Below, piece after piece: positions 37,497-45,232 of a DNA stretch of 64,000 nt. Below the pieces are notes generated by a model that had not been told where the DNA came from, made no database searches, and saw only the letters and a list, made by a program, of their open reading frames with translations. Origin of the DNA: Mesorhizobium sp. LMG 17147 (GTDB lineage Bacteria; Pseudomonadota; Alphaproteobacteria; Rhizobiales; Rhizobiaceae); assembly GCF_024297145.1 (NCBI RefSeq), contig NZ_JANCTC010000019.1, positions 1-64,000 on the forward strand, in the 5' to 3' direction. Made by a program: the position numbers and the translations under genes. The stretch's first letter is position 1, and each line of letters starts with the position of its first letter.

Positions 37497-37981
37497 CGAT
37501 GGCCTTGCAGCAATTCGTAGCTATGCGAATAAATTTCGATGACGGTCCCGAAGGGGTCGCGGCAGTAGCACATTCTATAGCTCGGATCGCCATTGCGCTC
37601 GTTCCAGATCGCCGAGAGGCGCGAGCCGCCGGAGGCGACGATCCTGCCCGCAAGGTCCTCGACATTGGGATGGGTGACACAGATATGGAAAACCCCGCTC
37701 TTCCAAAACTCGACTGCATCGTCCCGACGCTCGAAAGGCGGATCGATCGACTGGAAGAACTCGATGCCGATGCCATTGATTGAACTCAGATGTGCCTGGC
37801 GCATCTTTCCAAAGCGCGAACCAAGAACGTCTTCTGCCTGGCGGTCGTTGCTCACCTCGACCGGCCCTGAAATCAGCCGCATGCCCAGCACGCCGCAATA
37901 CCAGGCGATCGCCGCCTCGAGGTCGGCGACACCGATACCGACGTGGTTGAAGGCGACCGCGAACGCCGGATTGTTGCCCAT
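37493..37981 (-). CDS. VOC (glyoxalase/bleomycin-resistance) family protein
   Basis: About 162 residues. VAFNHVGIGVADLEAAIAWY is the first metal half-site (His) and GIGIEFFQSIDPP, GVFHICVTHPNVEDL and DPFGTVIEIYSHS give the remaining ligands of a two-module VOC fold. Such proteins include epimerases, lyases and dioxygenases acting on small molecules. The frame begins at 38014, but that ATG touches the operator and has no room for a ribosome site; the ATG at 37981 follows GGGAG and fits better. First gene of the VOC-HAD unit. Confidence 0.87.
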   Translation of the reverse strand: MGNNPAFAVAFNHVGIGVADLEAAIAWYCGVLGMRLISGPVEVSNDRQAEDVLGSRFGKMRQAHLSSINGIGIEFFQSIDPPFERRDDAVEFWKSGVFHICVTHPNVEDLAGRIVASGGSRLSAIWNERNGDPSYRMCYCRDPFGTVIEIYSHSYELLQGHR

Positions 37982-38015
37982 CTCCATGCTCCCGTAAAAA
38001 TCGACGACTCCCATA

Positions 38016-38031
38016 TTGCATAGCTAGTCAA
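38016..38031. promoter_or_regulatory. Predicted LacI-type operator, site 7
   Basis: TTGCATAGCTAGTCAA, the exact reverse complement of site 3. It lies in the divergent gap between the VOC-HAD unit (minus) and the ATPase gene of transporter 2 (plus, start 38081), so it probably controls both. Confidence 0.8.
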
Positions 38032-38080
38032 TTTTGGCTAGCGTCTATCCAGACGGCCCGTTGCCGTCGGGAGGAATGCC

Positions 38081-39637
38081 ATGTCAGGCTTGGTCGCAGC
38101 GCACGCCGTCGTCGCCGACATTGCGCCCGCGATCGCGCTCTCCGCGATCCGCAAGAGTTTCGGCGGCAAGGTTGTGCTCGATAACGTGTCCTTCGCCGTC
38201 CGGCCGGGCGAATGCTTGATGCTGGTCGGCGAGAACGGAGCCGGCAAATCGACTCTGAAGAACATTATGTGCGGCCTGCTGCAACCGGACGCAGGATCGA
38301 TCACGATCGACGGCAGCGCGCTTACCATAGCCGGACAGCGGCAGGCGCAGGAATTGGGCATTGCTACCATCCATCAGGAACTGAGTCTGTTCCCGAACCT
38401 GTCGGTGGCCGAGAACATTCATCTTGGCCAGGTATCGGGATCCGCCGCCAGGATACCTTGGAAGGCCTGGCGCGAGCGCGCCTTGCGCGTCCTGCGCGAC
38501 CAGCTCGAAAGCGATATCGAACCGAATACCACCGTCGAGGATCTCAGCATCGGTCAGCGCCAGCTCGTTGAGATCGCAAAGGCACTCGTCCTCGACGCCC
38601 GCATCGTCATACTGGACGAGCCGACCACCTGCCTTACGCTTCCCGAGCGCGATCGTCTGATTGCGCTGGTTCGCCGGCTTCTCGCCGATGGCATAGGGGT
38701 TATCTACATCACCCACTTCATGGACGAGGTCTATGCGCTGGCAGATCACATTGCGGTTCTGCGCGACGGCCGGCTGGTTGGCGAGGGCAAGCCTTTCGAA
38801 ATCCCCCGCTCGGAACTTGGCAGGCTGATGGCCGGGCGCGACGTCGCAGAGTCCATCGGCGCCTTGCCGCTTGCGCCAGTCTCCGGTCCGGCCCGGCTGC
38901 GGGTGGTCAACCTTGCCGATGGCGATCTGGTACACGATGTCGGCTTCAGCGTGCGTCCCGGCGAGATCGTCGGTCTGGCCGGTTTGGTGGGCAGCGGCCG
39001 CAGCGAGGTCGCTGAGTTGCTGGTCGGGCTTCGCAGGGCATCATCAGGGCAGGTTTTCCTCGACGATGTGGCGGTCCGCCCGGCCGGAACGCGCGAAGCC
39101 CTTGGTCTTGGTATTGCGCTCATCTCGGAGGATCGCCGCCAGGACCAGGCATTTCTGGAGCGACCGGTGCTTGAGAACATGACGGCGCCCTTTCTCAGGC
39201 GCTTGATCGGCTCGATCGGCCTGCTCAGCAACAGGGCCGAAGCCGAAACGGCGGCGAAGCTTTCGAAATCCTACCACATCACCCATCCCGGCAACGATAG
39301 CCCGATGTCTTCGCTGTCGGGCGGAAACCAGCAGAAGGTCATTATCGGCCGCTGGCTGCAGACCAATCCGCAATTGTGCATCCTTGACGAGCCGACCAAA
39401 GGCATCGACATCGGCGCGCGCGAGCTCATCCATCGCCTGATCGTCGATCTGGCCGGTAAGGGAATGGCGATCTTGCTCATTTCCTCGGACCTGCCCGAAT
39501 TGATGGCGCTGTCGCACCGTCTTGTAATCCTCCACAAGGGACGCACGGTTGGTGAGGCCGATCCGCGCACAGTGTCGCCCAGCGAACTGATCCAGATGGC
39601 ATCGTCAGGATCGGTCGCCGGGAGTGCCACCCAGTGA
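38081..39637 (+). CDS. CUT2 sugar ABC transporter ATP-binding protein (two ATPase domains)
   Basis: 518 residues, RbsA type. Domain 1: GENGAGKSTLKNIMCGLL, LSIGQRQLVEIAKAL and VILDEPTTCLTLPE. Domain 2: degenerate Walker A GLVGSGRSEVAE, LSGGNQQKVIIGRWL and LCILDEPTKGIDIGAR with the catalytic glutamate kept. The cytoplasmic protein energises transporter 2 of the regulon, together with permeases at 39634 and 41681 and the binding protein at 40693. It starts about 50 bases after operator 7 and overlaps the permease gene by four bases. Confidence 0.94.
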   Translation: MSGLVAAHAVVADIAPAIALSAIRKSFGGKVVLDNVSFAVRPGECLMLVGENGAGKSTLKNIMCGLLQPDAGSITIDGSALTIAGQRQAQELGIATIHQELSLFPNLSVAENIHLGQVSGSAARIPWKAWRERALRVLRDQLESDIEPNTTVEDLSIGQRQLVEIAKALVLDARIVILDEPTTCLTLPERDRLIALVRRLLADGIGVIYITHFMDEVYALADHIAVLRDGRLVGEGKPFEIPRSELGRLMAGRDVAESIGALPLAPVSGPARLRVVNLADGDLVHDVGFSVRPGEIVGLAGLVGSGRSEVAELLVGLRRASSGQVFLDDVAVRPAGTREALGLGIALISEDRRQDQAFLERPVLENMTAPFLRRLIGSIGLLSNRAEAETAAKLSKSYHITHPGNDSPMSSLSGGNQQKVIIGRWLQTNPQLCILDEPTKGIDIGARELIHRLIVDLAGKGMAILLISSDLPELMALSHRLVILHKGRTVGEADPRTVSPSELIQMASSGSVAGSATQ

Positions 39638-40626
39638 TCGCCGCGGCGCGCCGAATGCTCGGGACTGTCGAGCCGCGCGGTGCGGCGCTGCTCGGCGTGC
39701 TTGTGGTTCTGGTGGTTGCCTTCGGCATCCTCTCCGACCGATTCCTAGACTACGACAACATGGCCAATCTGCTGCTCCAGTCGAGCATAACCGGGATCGC
39801 CGCGATCGGGCTCTCCTTCGTCATCATGACAGCCGGTATCGATCTATCGGCAGGCTCGTCGATGAATCTTGCGCTGGTGCTGGCGATCTCGATCGCCGGG
39901 ACGGCGGGCACTATGGAATATACAACGCAGACGAACTGGTTGGTCTATCCGGTAGCGCTCGTCGCCGGCACGGCACTCGGATGCCTGAATGCGTTGGCCA
40001 TCATTTTCCTGAGGCTCAGTCCGCTCATCGTCACGCTGGCGACGCTTAGCCTGTACCGCGGCATTGCACTTCATCTCACTGGCGGGCGTGAAATGCTCGT
40101 CTTCGGCTCGATCCGAGAATTCGGGCGAGGGTTGATCGGCATCGGCATTGGTTATCCAGTCGTCGCCATGTTTGCACTGGCCGCGCTGGCAACGGCTCTG
40201 CTACGCCATGTCAGCATTGGCCGCTTCGTCCTGGCCGTCGGTGGGTCCGAGCGCTCGGCCCGCGAGAACGGCATTCCCACCGGTCGTGTCCTGCTCTTCG
40301 CCTATGGTTTTGCCGGAATTACAGCGGCGGTTGCGGGCCTGGTGCTTGTCGGTCGAGTTGGCGCCGTCAATCCGGATCTCGGCTGGCAGTTCGAATTCAC
40401 CGTCATAACCGCCGTTGTCCTCGGTGGCACCAGCCTGCTCGGCGGCAAGGGATCCATCCGCGGTGCCATCGTCGCCGCCGTGGTGCTCAGCACGATCAGC
40501 AACGGCCTGAACCTCATCGGTGCCGATCCTTACATCTACGACGTCATCCGAGGCTGTGTGCTGTTGTTTGCGGTCGTGCTCGACGCCGCCGCGCAGCTCC
40601 ACACTCCTGCAACCCGAACGGTCTGA
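39634..40626 (+). CDS. CUT2 sugar ABC transporter permease
   Basis: 330 residues, starting at a GTG that overlaps the ATPase stop. Eight to ten membrane segments, with AAIGLSFVIMTAGIDLSAGS and ITAVVLGGTSLLGGKGSIRG as RbsC-family motifs. It is the second gene of the unit behind operator 7. The next gene has its own operator, so transporter 2 is split into two promoter units. Confidence 0.93.
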   Translation: MIAAARRMLGTVEPRGAALLGVLVVLVVAFGILSDRFLDYDNMANLLLQSSITGIAAIGLSFVIMTAGIDLSAGSSMNLALVLAISIAGTAGTMEYTTQTNWLVYPVALVAGTALGCLNALAIIFLRLSPLIVTLATLSLYRGIALHLTGGREMLVFGSIREFGRGLIGIGIGYPVVAMFALAALATALLRHVSIGRFVLAVGGSERSARENGIPTGRVLLFAYGFAGITAAVAGLVLVGRVGAVNPDLGWQFEFTVITAVVLGGTSLLGGKGSIRGAIVAAVVLSTISNGLNLIGADPYIYDVIRGCVLLFAVVLDAAAQLHTPATRTV

Positions 40627-40660
40627 CGATCACTCTGGAATTCATCGCGTACGCACATGA

Positions 40661-40676
40661 ATGCATAGCAATGCAA
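40661..40676. promoter_or_regulatory. Predicted LacI-type operator, site 8
   Basis: ATGCATAGCAATGCAA, 15 of 16 positions of site 4. It lies 16 bases before the ATG of the transporter-2 binding-protein gene, close to the ribosome site (GGAGGA at 40680), so it may act on transcription start or early elongation. Confidence 0.8.
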
Positions 40677-40692
40677 AACGGAGGAGAATAAA

Positions 40693-41667
40693 ATGAAAAT
40701 GAAGTCTGGAATTTGTGCCGTATCGGCGCTCGCAATGGCCATATTCGCCGGAGCTTATCAGGCCGCGGCTCAGGAGCCGGTGGTTATCGGCGTCTCTTTC
40801 GACAAGATGGAATCGTTCCGCGAGGGCGAGTTCAATGCGATCAAAGCCGCAGCGGCCGCCAAGGGCGCAAAGATTATCTTCCAGAACGCTCAGGAGGACG
40901 CCCAACGCCAGGCATCGCAAATCGAAAGCATGATCGCGCAGGGGGCCAAGGCCATTATCGCCATTCCGTGGGACATCGAAGCGGCGGTCAACGATGCCAA
41001 CAATGCCCGCAGCGCCGGAGTGGCTTATGTGACGCTCGACCAGGCGCCCGCCGACCTAAAGGCGGTCGATTTTCATGTCGGGGGCGACCCGTGTGCTGAC
41101 GGCACCGCGGCTGGCGAATTCTTTGCCAAGGCAGCCGGCGACAAGCCCTACAAACTGCTCGAACTGCAAGGCGGCTTGTCGAACGACAACGGCATTCGAC
41201 GCTCGAAGTGCCTGGACGAGGTTCTCGCCAAGCATAGCAACATTGTGATTGTCGCGCAGGTGCCCACCGATTGGAAGCCTGAGAAGGCCCTGGTCGGTAC
41301 CGAGAACGCGCTGCAGGCTCATCCCGATCTCAACGCCATCTATTCCCCGTGGAACATAGGCCTTCAGGGCGTCTTTTCCGTGCTCGAAAAGGCCGGCAAG
41401 CTGAAGAAGGTTGGCGAAAGGGGCCATATCGACATCGTTTCCATCGACGGTGCCCCAACCGGTTGCCAGGCCGTCCGCGACGGCTTGATCGACATGGACC
41501 TGGCCACGCCGGTGGGCGACATGGCCGCAGCCGCCGTGGACGCGGCTCTTGCCGTCGCGACCGGTGGCAAGCCGGCCGCGCCAACTGCCTTCCTGCCTGG
41601 CACGCCATACACTCCAGCGGATGTAGCGACCCAGGCCCCGAAAGTCTGGGGCTGCGCGGCTGGCTGA
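40693..41667 (+). CDS. CUT2 sugar ABC transporter substrate-binding protein
   Basis: 324 residues with a clear signal peptide (residues 1-26, cleavage after AYQAAA) and a strong GGAGGA ribosome site. Ribose-binding fold motifs: VVIGVSFDKMESFREGEFNA, QIESMIAQGAKAIIAIPWDI, GDPCADGTAAGEFFAKAAGD, LQGGLSNDNGIRRSKCLDE and IDIVSIDGAPTGCQAVRDG. Two cysteine-containing loops suggest a possible disulfide. Different from the transporter-1 binding protein, so the two systems probably take different solutes, or one solute and its precursor. Confidence 0.93.
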   Translation: MKMKSGICAVSALAMAIFAGAYQAAAQEPVVIGVSFDKMESFREGEFNAIKAAAAAKGAKIIFQNAQEDAQRQASQIESMIAQGAKAIIAIPWDIEAAVNDANNARSAGVAYVTLDQAPADLKAVDFHVGGDPCADGTAAGEFFAKAAGDKPYKLLELQGGLSNDNGIRRSKCLDEVLAKHSNIVIVAQVPTDWKPEKALVGTENALQAHPDLNAIYSPWNIGLQGVFSVLEKAGKLKKVGERGHIDIVSIDGAPTGCQAVRDGLIDMDLATPVGDMAAAAVDAALAVATGGKPAAPTAFLPGTPYTPADVATQAPKVWGCAAG

Positions 41668-41680
41668 GCGGATCGACAAG

Positions 41681-42682
41681 GTGGAAAAAGTGATAGTTAG
41701 CAAACGGCCGGGCGATGGAGTCGCCCGGTTCTTCGAACTTGGTTTGCGGCTTGTCGCTGCCTTGCCGCTTTTGCCAATCGTATTTGTCGTGGCGGTGGCG
41801 ATGTGGGTTTTGGTGCCGGGCTTTGCCACGCTCATCAACCTGGAGAACATGGCACGGGTGCTGGCGCCGCTGCTCGTTGCCGCGATTGGCGCGACCTTTG
41901 TCATGCTGACCGGCGGCATCGACCTCTCGGTCGGCGCGACGTTCGGGCTGGCTTCCGTCGTCGGCGCAACTGTCATGCGTGACAGCGGCAGTGTCGGTCT
42001 CGGACTGGTCGCCGGGATTGCCGTTGGCGCTGTGGTAGGCGCCGCCAACGGTTTCGCGGTGGCCCGGCTCAGGCTGTCGCCCTTCGTCTATACGCTGGCG
42101 ATCCTTTTGACGGTGCGGGCGACGGCCTTCCTGCTCTCGCGAGGCTACTCCGTGGGCCGACTGCCGAGCGAGGCGACTGCCTTCGGCCGCTACCAGATCT
42201 TTGGCGTGCCGTCGCTTCTGTGGATCGCGCTCGTGATATTGGCGATCGGGCTGGTCGCCCTGCACAAGACGCCGTTTGGACGCTCCGTCTATCTGGTCGG
42301 CTCGAATGAGCGAGCCGCCACCTTTAATGCCATAAACGTCAATCTTACCAAGTGGCTGGTCTATTTCATTGGCGGCACCCTTGCGGGCGTCGCCAGCATG
42401 CTCGCAGTGCTTCGGCTTGGGTCCGGAGCGCCTGTACTCGGCGATACTATCCTGTTGCAGATCATCGCCGCGGTTGTCGTCGGCGGCACCAGCGTGTTCG
42501 GAGGCGAGGGTGGTTTGTGGCGAACCTTCACCGGAGTCGTACTGGTCGTGATGCTTGAGAAAGGCCTCGATCTGATGGGCTTGGCCTTCTACGACCAGGC
42601 GATCGTCATCGGGGCCGTCATCCTGTTCGGCAGCGCCTTCGGCGTCTATCTGCGGCGTCGCAGGAATTTTGGCCTGCGTTAG
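41681..42682 (+). CDS. CUT2 sugar ABC transporter permease
   Basis: About 333 residues from the GTG at 41681; a GTG at 41690 has the better ribosome site (AAGG). Membrane segments are spread over the whole length, with AIGATFVMLTGGIDLSVGAT and IIAAVVVGGTSVFGGEGGLW as family motifs. It is 13 bases after the binding-protein gene and supplies the second membrane subunit of transporter 2. A hairpin follows its stop codon. Confidence 0.92.
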   Translation: MEKVIVSKRPGDGVARFFELGLRLVAALPLLPIVFVVAVAMWVLVPGFATLINLENMARVLAPLLVAAIGATFVMLTGGIDLSVGATFGLASVVGATVMRDSGSVGLGLVAGIAVGAVVGAANGFAVARLRLSPFVYTLAILLTVRATAFLLSRGYSVGRLPSEATAFGRYQIFGVPSLLWIALVILAIGLVALHKTPFGRSVYLVGSNERAATFNAINVNLTKWLVYFIGGTLAGVASMLAVLRLGSGAPVLGDTILLQIIAAVVVGGTSVFGGEGGLWRTFTGVVLVVMLEKGLDLMGLAFYDQAIVIGAVILFGSAFGVYLRRRRNFGLR

Positions 42683-42688
42683 CTGCCG

Positions 42689-42716
42689 GCGGGGGCACTT
42701 GGCTTGGTGTCCCCGC
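42689..42716 (+). terminator. Possible transcription terminator hairpin
   Basis: GCGGGGGCAC pairs with GTGTCCCCGC (nine of ten positions) around an eight-base loop, seven bases after the permease stop codon. There is no run of thymines, so it may be a weak or Rho-assisted terminator. It marks the right end of the LacI-type regulon. Confidence 0.5.
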
Positions 42717-42744
42717 ATGCAAGCGGCGCCGAAGAGCTGCGTAT

Positions 42745-43160
42745 TTACAGCACCGTCCAGTTGCGGTCCTGAAAATCCCTGAGAATGTCGTGCACTCGAT
42801 CTGCCGCCCCGCGAAGAAGCGGCAGCACATCACTCTTCATTTTTTCCGGCGAGTTTCGCGAGCGATGTGACGCAACACTCATCGCCGCAACAACGCGACC
42901 GCGCCGCTCGGAAAGCAGGACAGCAATCGACAATGTTCCATCTTCCAATTCGTCGATTGCCATCGCGAAACCCTCGGCACGAATTTCGGCCAGTGCAGCC
43001 TTGAGTTGATCGAGTTTGGTGAGCGACGCAGCCTTGTGGTTTCGCCCAATGCGAGGACATTGGGTGCAGGGGCATAGAGGCCTCTTTCTGCCTTCACCAA
43101 GCCGAGGCTTTCAAGCGTCAACAAGATACGTTGTGCCGAGGCTCGGTGGCGGCGGTCCGT
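42745..43160 (-). pseudogene. IclR-family regulator remnant
   Basis: The 5' part reads ASAQRILLTLESLGLVKAE and RGLYAPAPNVLALG, the end of an IclR helix-turn-helix domain. After a frame change near 43040 it continues as LTKLDQLKAALAEIRAEGFA, MAIDELEDGTLSIAV and RRGRVVAAMSVASHRSR, the end of an IclR effector domain. About 100 residues between the two are missing, and the N-terminus with its start codon is not present. The gene is therefore dead. It lies at the border of the catabolic region and may have been a former regulator for it. Confidence 0.78.
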
Positions 43161-43417
43161 TCCTGGTCACCGGGATTCGCGCGGGAGGCTGTGCTTCCAG
43201 CAGGGGCTATGCGGGAGAATCCGGCGCGGGGCCACCCGAACTGAGGCGGCGTATTCCTTATCTGCATCACCTTTTCGACGAGCAGACTGCCAGCCCAATG
43301 GTCGTCCTCTTATCCGCGCGCTGGCACGCTAGGTTGCCCGGTTTGCCGGAAGGAATAATCACTTGCGGCCGAGGAGTATGAAACGTGCGGTGCCCCCCGC
43401 CGCAGCGACAGCCTTCG

Positions 43418-44110
43418 CTATTCCTTCTTGTCGACCAGCGCCCGTAGTGCCGAGACGTCATGCAGCAATAACCTGCTGCCGCGCTTTTCGATCAGGCCTC
43501 TCTTGGCGAGGTCGCTCATTTCGCGCGAGACCGCTTCCCTGTGCGTGCTCATCGTTGCCGCCAGCTCGGAATGCGTCGGTGCCGGGCTTATGGACACCTC
43601 GCCGTCCACGAGTGCGGCTTTCTCCGCCCGATGCAGGAGCTCGACGATCAGCCGTTTTCGCACGACCAGAGTGCTGTATTCGAATACCCGCTCGGTCATG
43701 CGCCGGAGCTGGGCAGACAGATGCTCAAGCAGCACCCAGGCAAAAGTCGGGTGGGTCATCACGATATCCCGGAATGCTGTGCCGGACAGCCGTGCAGCGC
43801 GGGTTGCCTCCAGCGCGACTACGCTGGCAGAGCGTGCAATCCCGTCAATGCCTCCGAGCTCCCCGAAAATGTCACCCGGTTCGACATCGCGATACGCTAT
43901 CTCCCTGCCGTCCGCTGAAACCAGTGTCACGCGAGCCCGTCCTTCCAGCAGGAAGAAGACATCGCGACCAGTGTCGCCGTGGGAAATGATTAGCTCGTTG
44001 TGTCGATAGCTGCGCTCGTGCCACCGTTTGGTCAGCGCGGCGAGGTCGGCATCGCAAAGTCTTGAGATGAAGGCCAGAGAGCCTGTCACAACGGTCTCTT
44101 GTTCAATCAA
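43418..44110 (-). CDS. Crp/Fnr-family transcriptional regulator
   Basis: About 230 residues. Residues 30-125 form the cyclic-nucleotide-binding-like barrel (DVFFLLEGRARVTLVSADGR, EPGDIFGELGGIDGIARSAS), then a dimerisation helix and a C-terminal winged HTH (THSELAATMSTHREAVSREM). The GELGGID...RSAS loop resembles the cAMP pocket of Crp-type proteins rather than the cysteine-bearing FNR type; no FNR cysteine cluster is present. The TTG at 44110 is the most upstream start and has little support, so the N-terminus is uncertain. It stands alone, divergent from two small genes. Confidence 0.88.
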   Translation of the reverse strand: MIEQETVVTGSLAFISRLCDADLAALTKRWHERSYRHNELIISHGDTGRDVFFLLEGRARVTLVSADGREIAYRDVEPGDIFGELGGIDGIARSASVVALEATRAARLSGTAFRDIVMTHPTFAWVLLEHLSAQLRRMTERVFEYSTLVVRKRLIVELLHRAEKAALVDGEVSISPAPTHSELAATMSTHREAVSREMSDLAKRGLIEKRGSRLLLHDVSALRALVDKKE

Positions 44111-44313
44111 GTGTACTTCACCTTACTCCCTATCCAAGGAAATTTGATGGCCGCAGGCCCCGCATTCCGGGATGCAAACTGGGAGCGGATTTCGCCATTG
44201 TTTTCCCCGGTGTGGGAATTCCCACAGCCGAGCCTGGTTCGACTGTCATATCCTTGTTGCAACGTCAGGCCCGCCGGCTCGTGTGCAAGCCGGCGAAGGG
44301 AAAGGGAACAGTC

Positions 44314-44475
44314 ATGAAATTCTTGGCTCCCGTCACAAAACTTGCTGCGGGGTTTCGCAAATTCGTCGCGCCGCGCTACCGCCCGGAGCTTTATTACATG
44401 CGTGGCCCGGGGCCAGCCACCGCCCGCCGTATGGGCACGCCGCGGCAAAACCAATCCATCGACCACTACGCCTAA
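44314..44475 (+). CDS. Small hypothetical protein, 53 aa
   Basis: Starts at an ATG after a strong AAGGGAAAGGGAA purine stretch and reads MKFLAPVTKLAAGFRKFVAP, a basic amphipathic N-terminus, ending DHYA. No family recognised. It lies close upstream of a DUF1127-type gene, and small basic proteins of this kind often occur beside DUF1127 genes in rhizobia. The short length keeps confidence moderate. Confidence 0.5.
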   Translation: MKFLAPVTKLAAGFRKFVAPRYRPELYYMRGPGPATARRMGTPRQNQSIDHYA

Positions 44476-44567
44476 TTTGCCTCGCGGACGGCTGACGCTC
44501 TCGCCCGGAGTGCCGTTCGCGCCGTTCCGTACCGGTCAATTCAGATCAATGAAGGGAGGATCTGATC

Positions 44568-44975
44568 ATGGTTATAATTCCTGCTGCCGCCATTGGTCCA
44601 TTTCGCAGGTGGTTACGCCTCCGCGCCGAGCGAAAAGCTCTCTTGTCGGCAACGGACCAGTTGAGCCGTTTACCCGATGACGTCCTTGGCGACATCGGCA
44701 TCTCACGTGACGAAATCATGTGCGATTTGCGAAGCCCCGCCATCCGTCATGCGGAGGCAGGCGCGGCCGGCACGACGATCGAGCGCACCAGGATCGCTTC
44801 GGCCTCGAGCCCGAAACGGTTGGCCGCCGGCAGTGGCTACGCCTCGGCCGAGATCCCCTTTGGCTGGTCCACGAGCGCGCGATCGAGCCTTACATCGTGG
44901 CTTCGACAAGCAGCGGGCGCGTGGACGGGACCTTCGAACGGCACTACACCTGCGACCCCAAGGACTGAATGTTGA
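44568..44975 (+). CDS. DUF1127-domain protein
   Basis: The N-terminal part is a typical DUF1127 domain: WLRLRAERKALLSATDQLSR at residues 15-34, then LPDDVLGDIGISRDEI, the conserved L-x-D-I-G-I/L-x-R-D core. GAAGGGAGGA precedes the ATG at 44568. DUF1127 proteins are usually 45-75 residues; this frame is 135, and its second half (after about residue 60) is rich in Ser, Ala and Thr and not family-like, so a frame shift near 44760 may have extended it. These proteins are linked to RNA binding and to phosphate or carbon metabolism in related bacteria. Confidence 0.7.
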   Translation: MVIIPAAAIGPFRRWLRLRAERKALLSATDQLSRLPDDVLGDIGISRDEIMCDLRSPAIRHAEAGAAGTTIERTRIASASSPKRLAAGSGYASAEIPFGWSTSARSSLTSWLRQAAGAWTGPSNGTTPATPRTEC

Positions 44976-45002
44976 CCGACGGGAGCTGGGGAGGATCTCA
45001 AA

Positions 45003-45232
45003 ATGATCATGCCAGTTGTTAAGTCCCTCGCGCCTGTGACGCTCGGCACCGTGCTGATCGCAATCAGTCCGGCTTCATTGTCGGCTTCTGACGCTCAGGA
45101 CCTCGCGTTCGCTCACGCTGACATGCCAATCAAATAGCTGAAAGACGTCTATTTGGATTGCGAGCAGGGAGGCCGCCGGTGCGCTGGGGACGGAAGACGT
45201 GATGTACTGTTCGACGCGCGAGTTCCGACTAG
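45003..45232 (+). pseudogene. Small secreted protein gene broken by a stop codon and a frameshift
   Basis: The ATG at 45003 starts MIMPVVKSLAPVTLG, a signal-peptide-like stretch, and the frame stops at TAG (45135) after HADMPIK. Reading through gives LKDVYLDCEQ, and in the next frame ALGTEDVMYCST, which together resemble a known type of small rhizobial exported protein where glutamine (CAG) replaces the TAG. An amber mutation and at least one indel therefore inactivate it. Confidence 0.6.

Noticed and set aside
37514-37529. TTCGTAGCTATGCGAA, similar to the LacI-type palindrome
   Set aside because: It lies inside the 3' end of the VOC gene and differs from the consensus at several arm positions; probably chance, so not counted as an operator.
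44097-44112. FNR-like box TTGTTCAATCAA near the Crp/Fnr gene
   Set aside because: The spacer is too short for an FNR/FixK site (TTGAT-N4-ATCAA).
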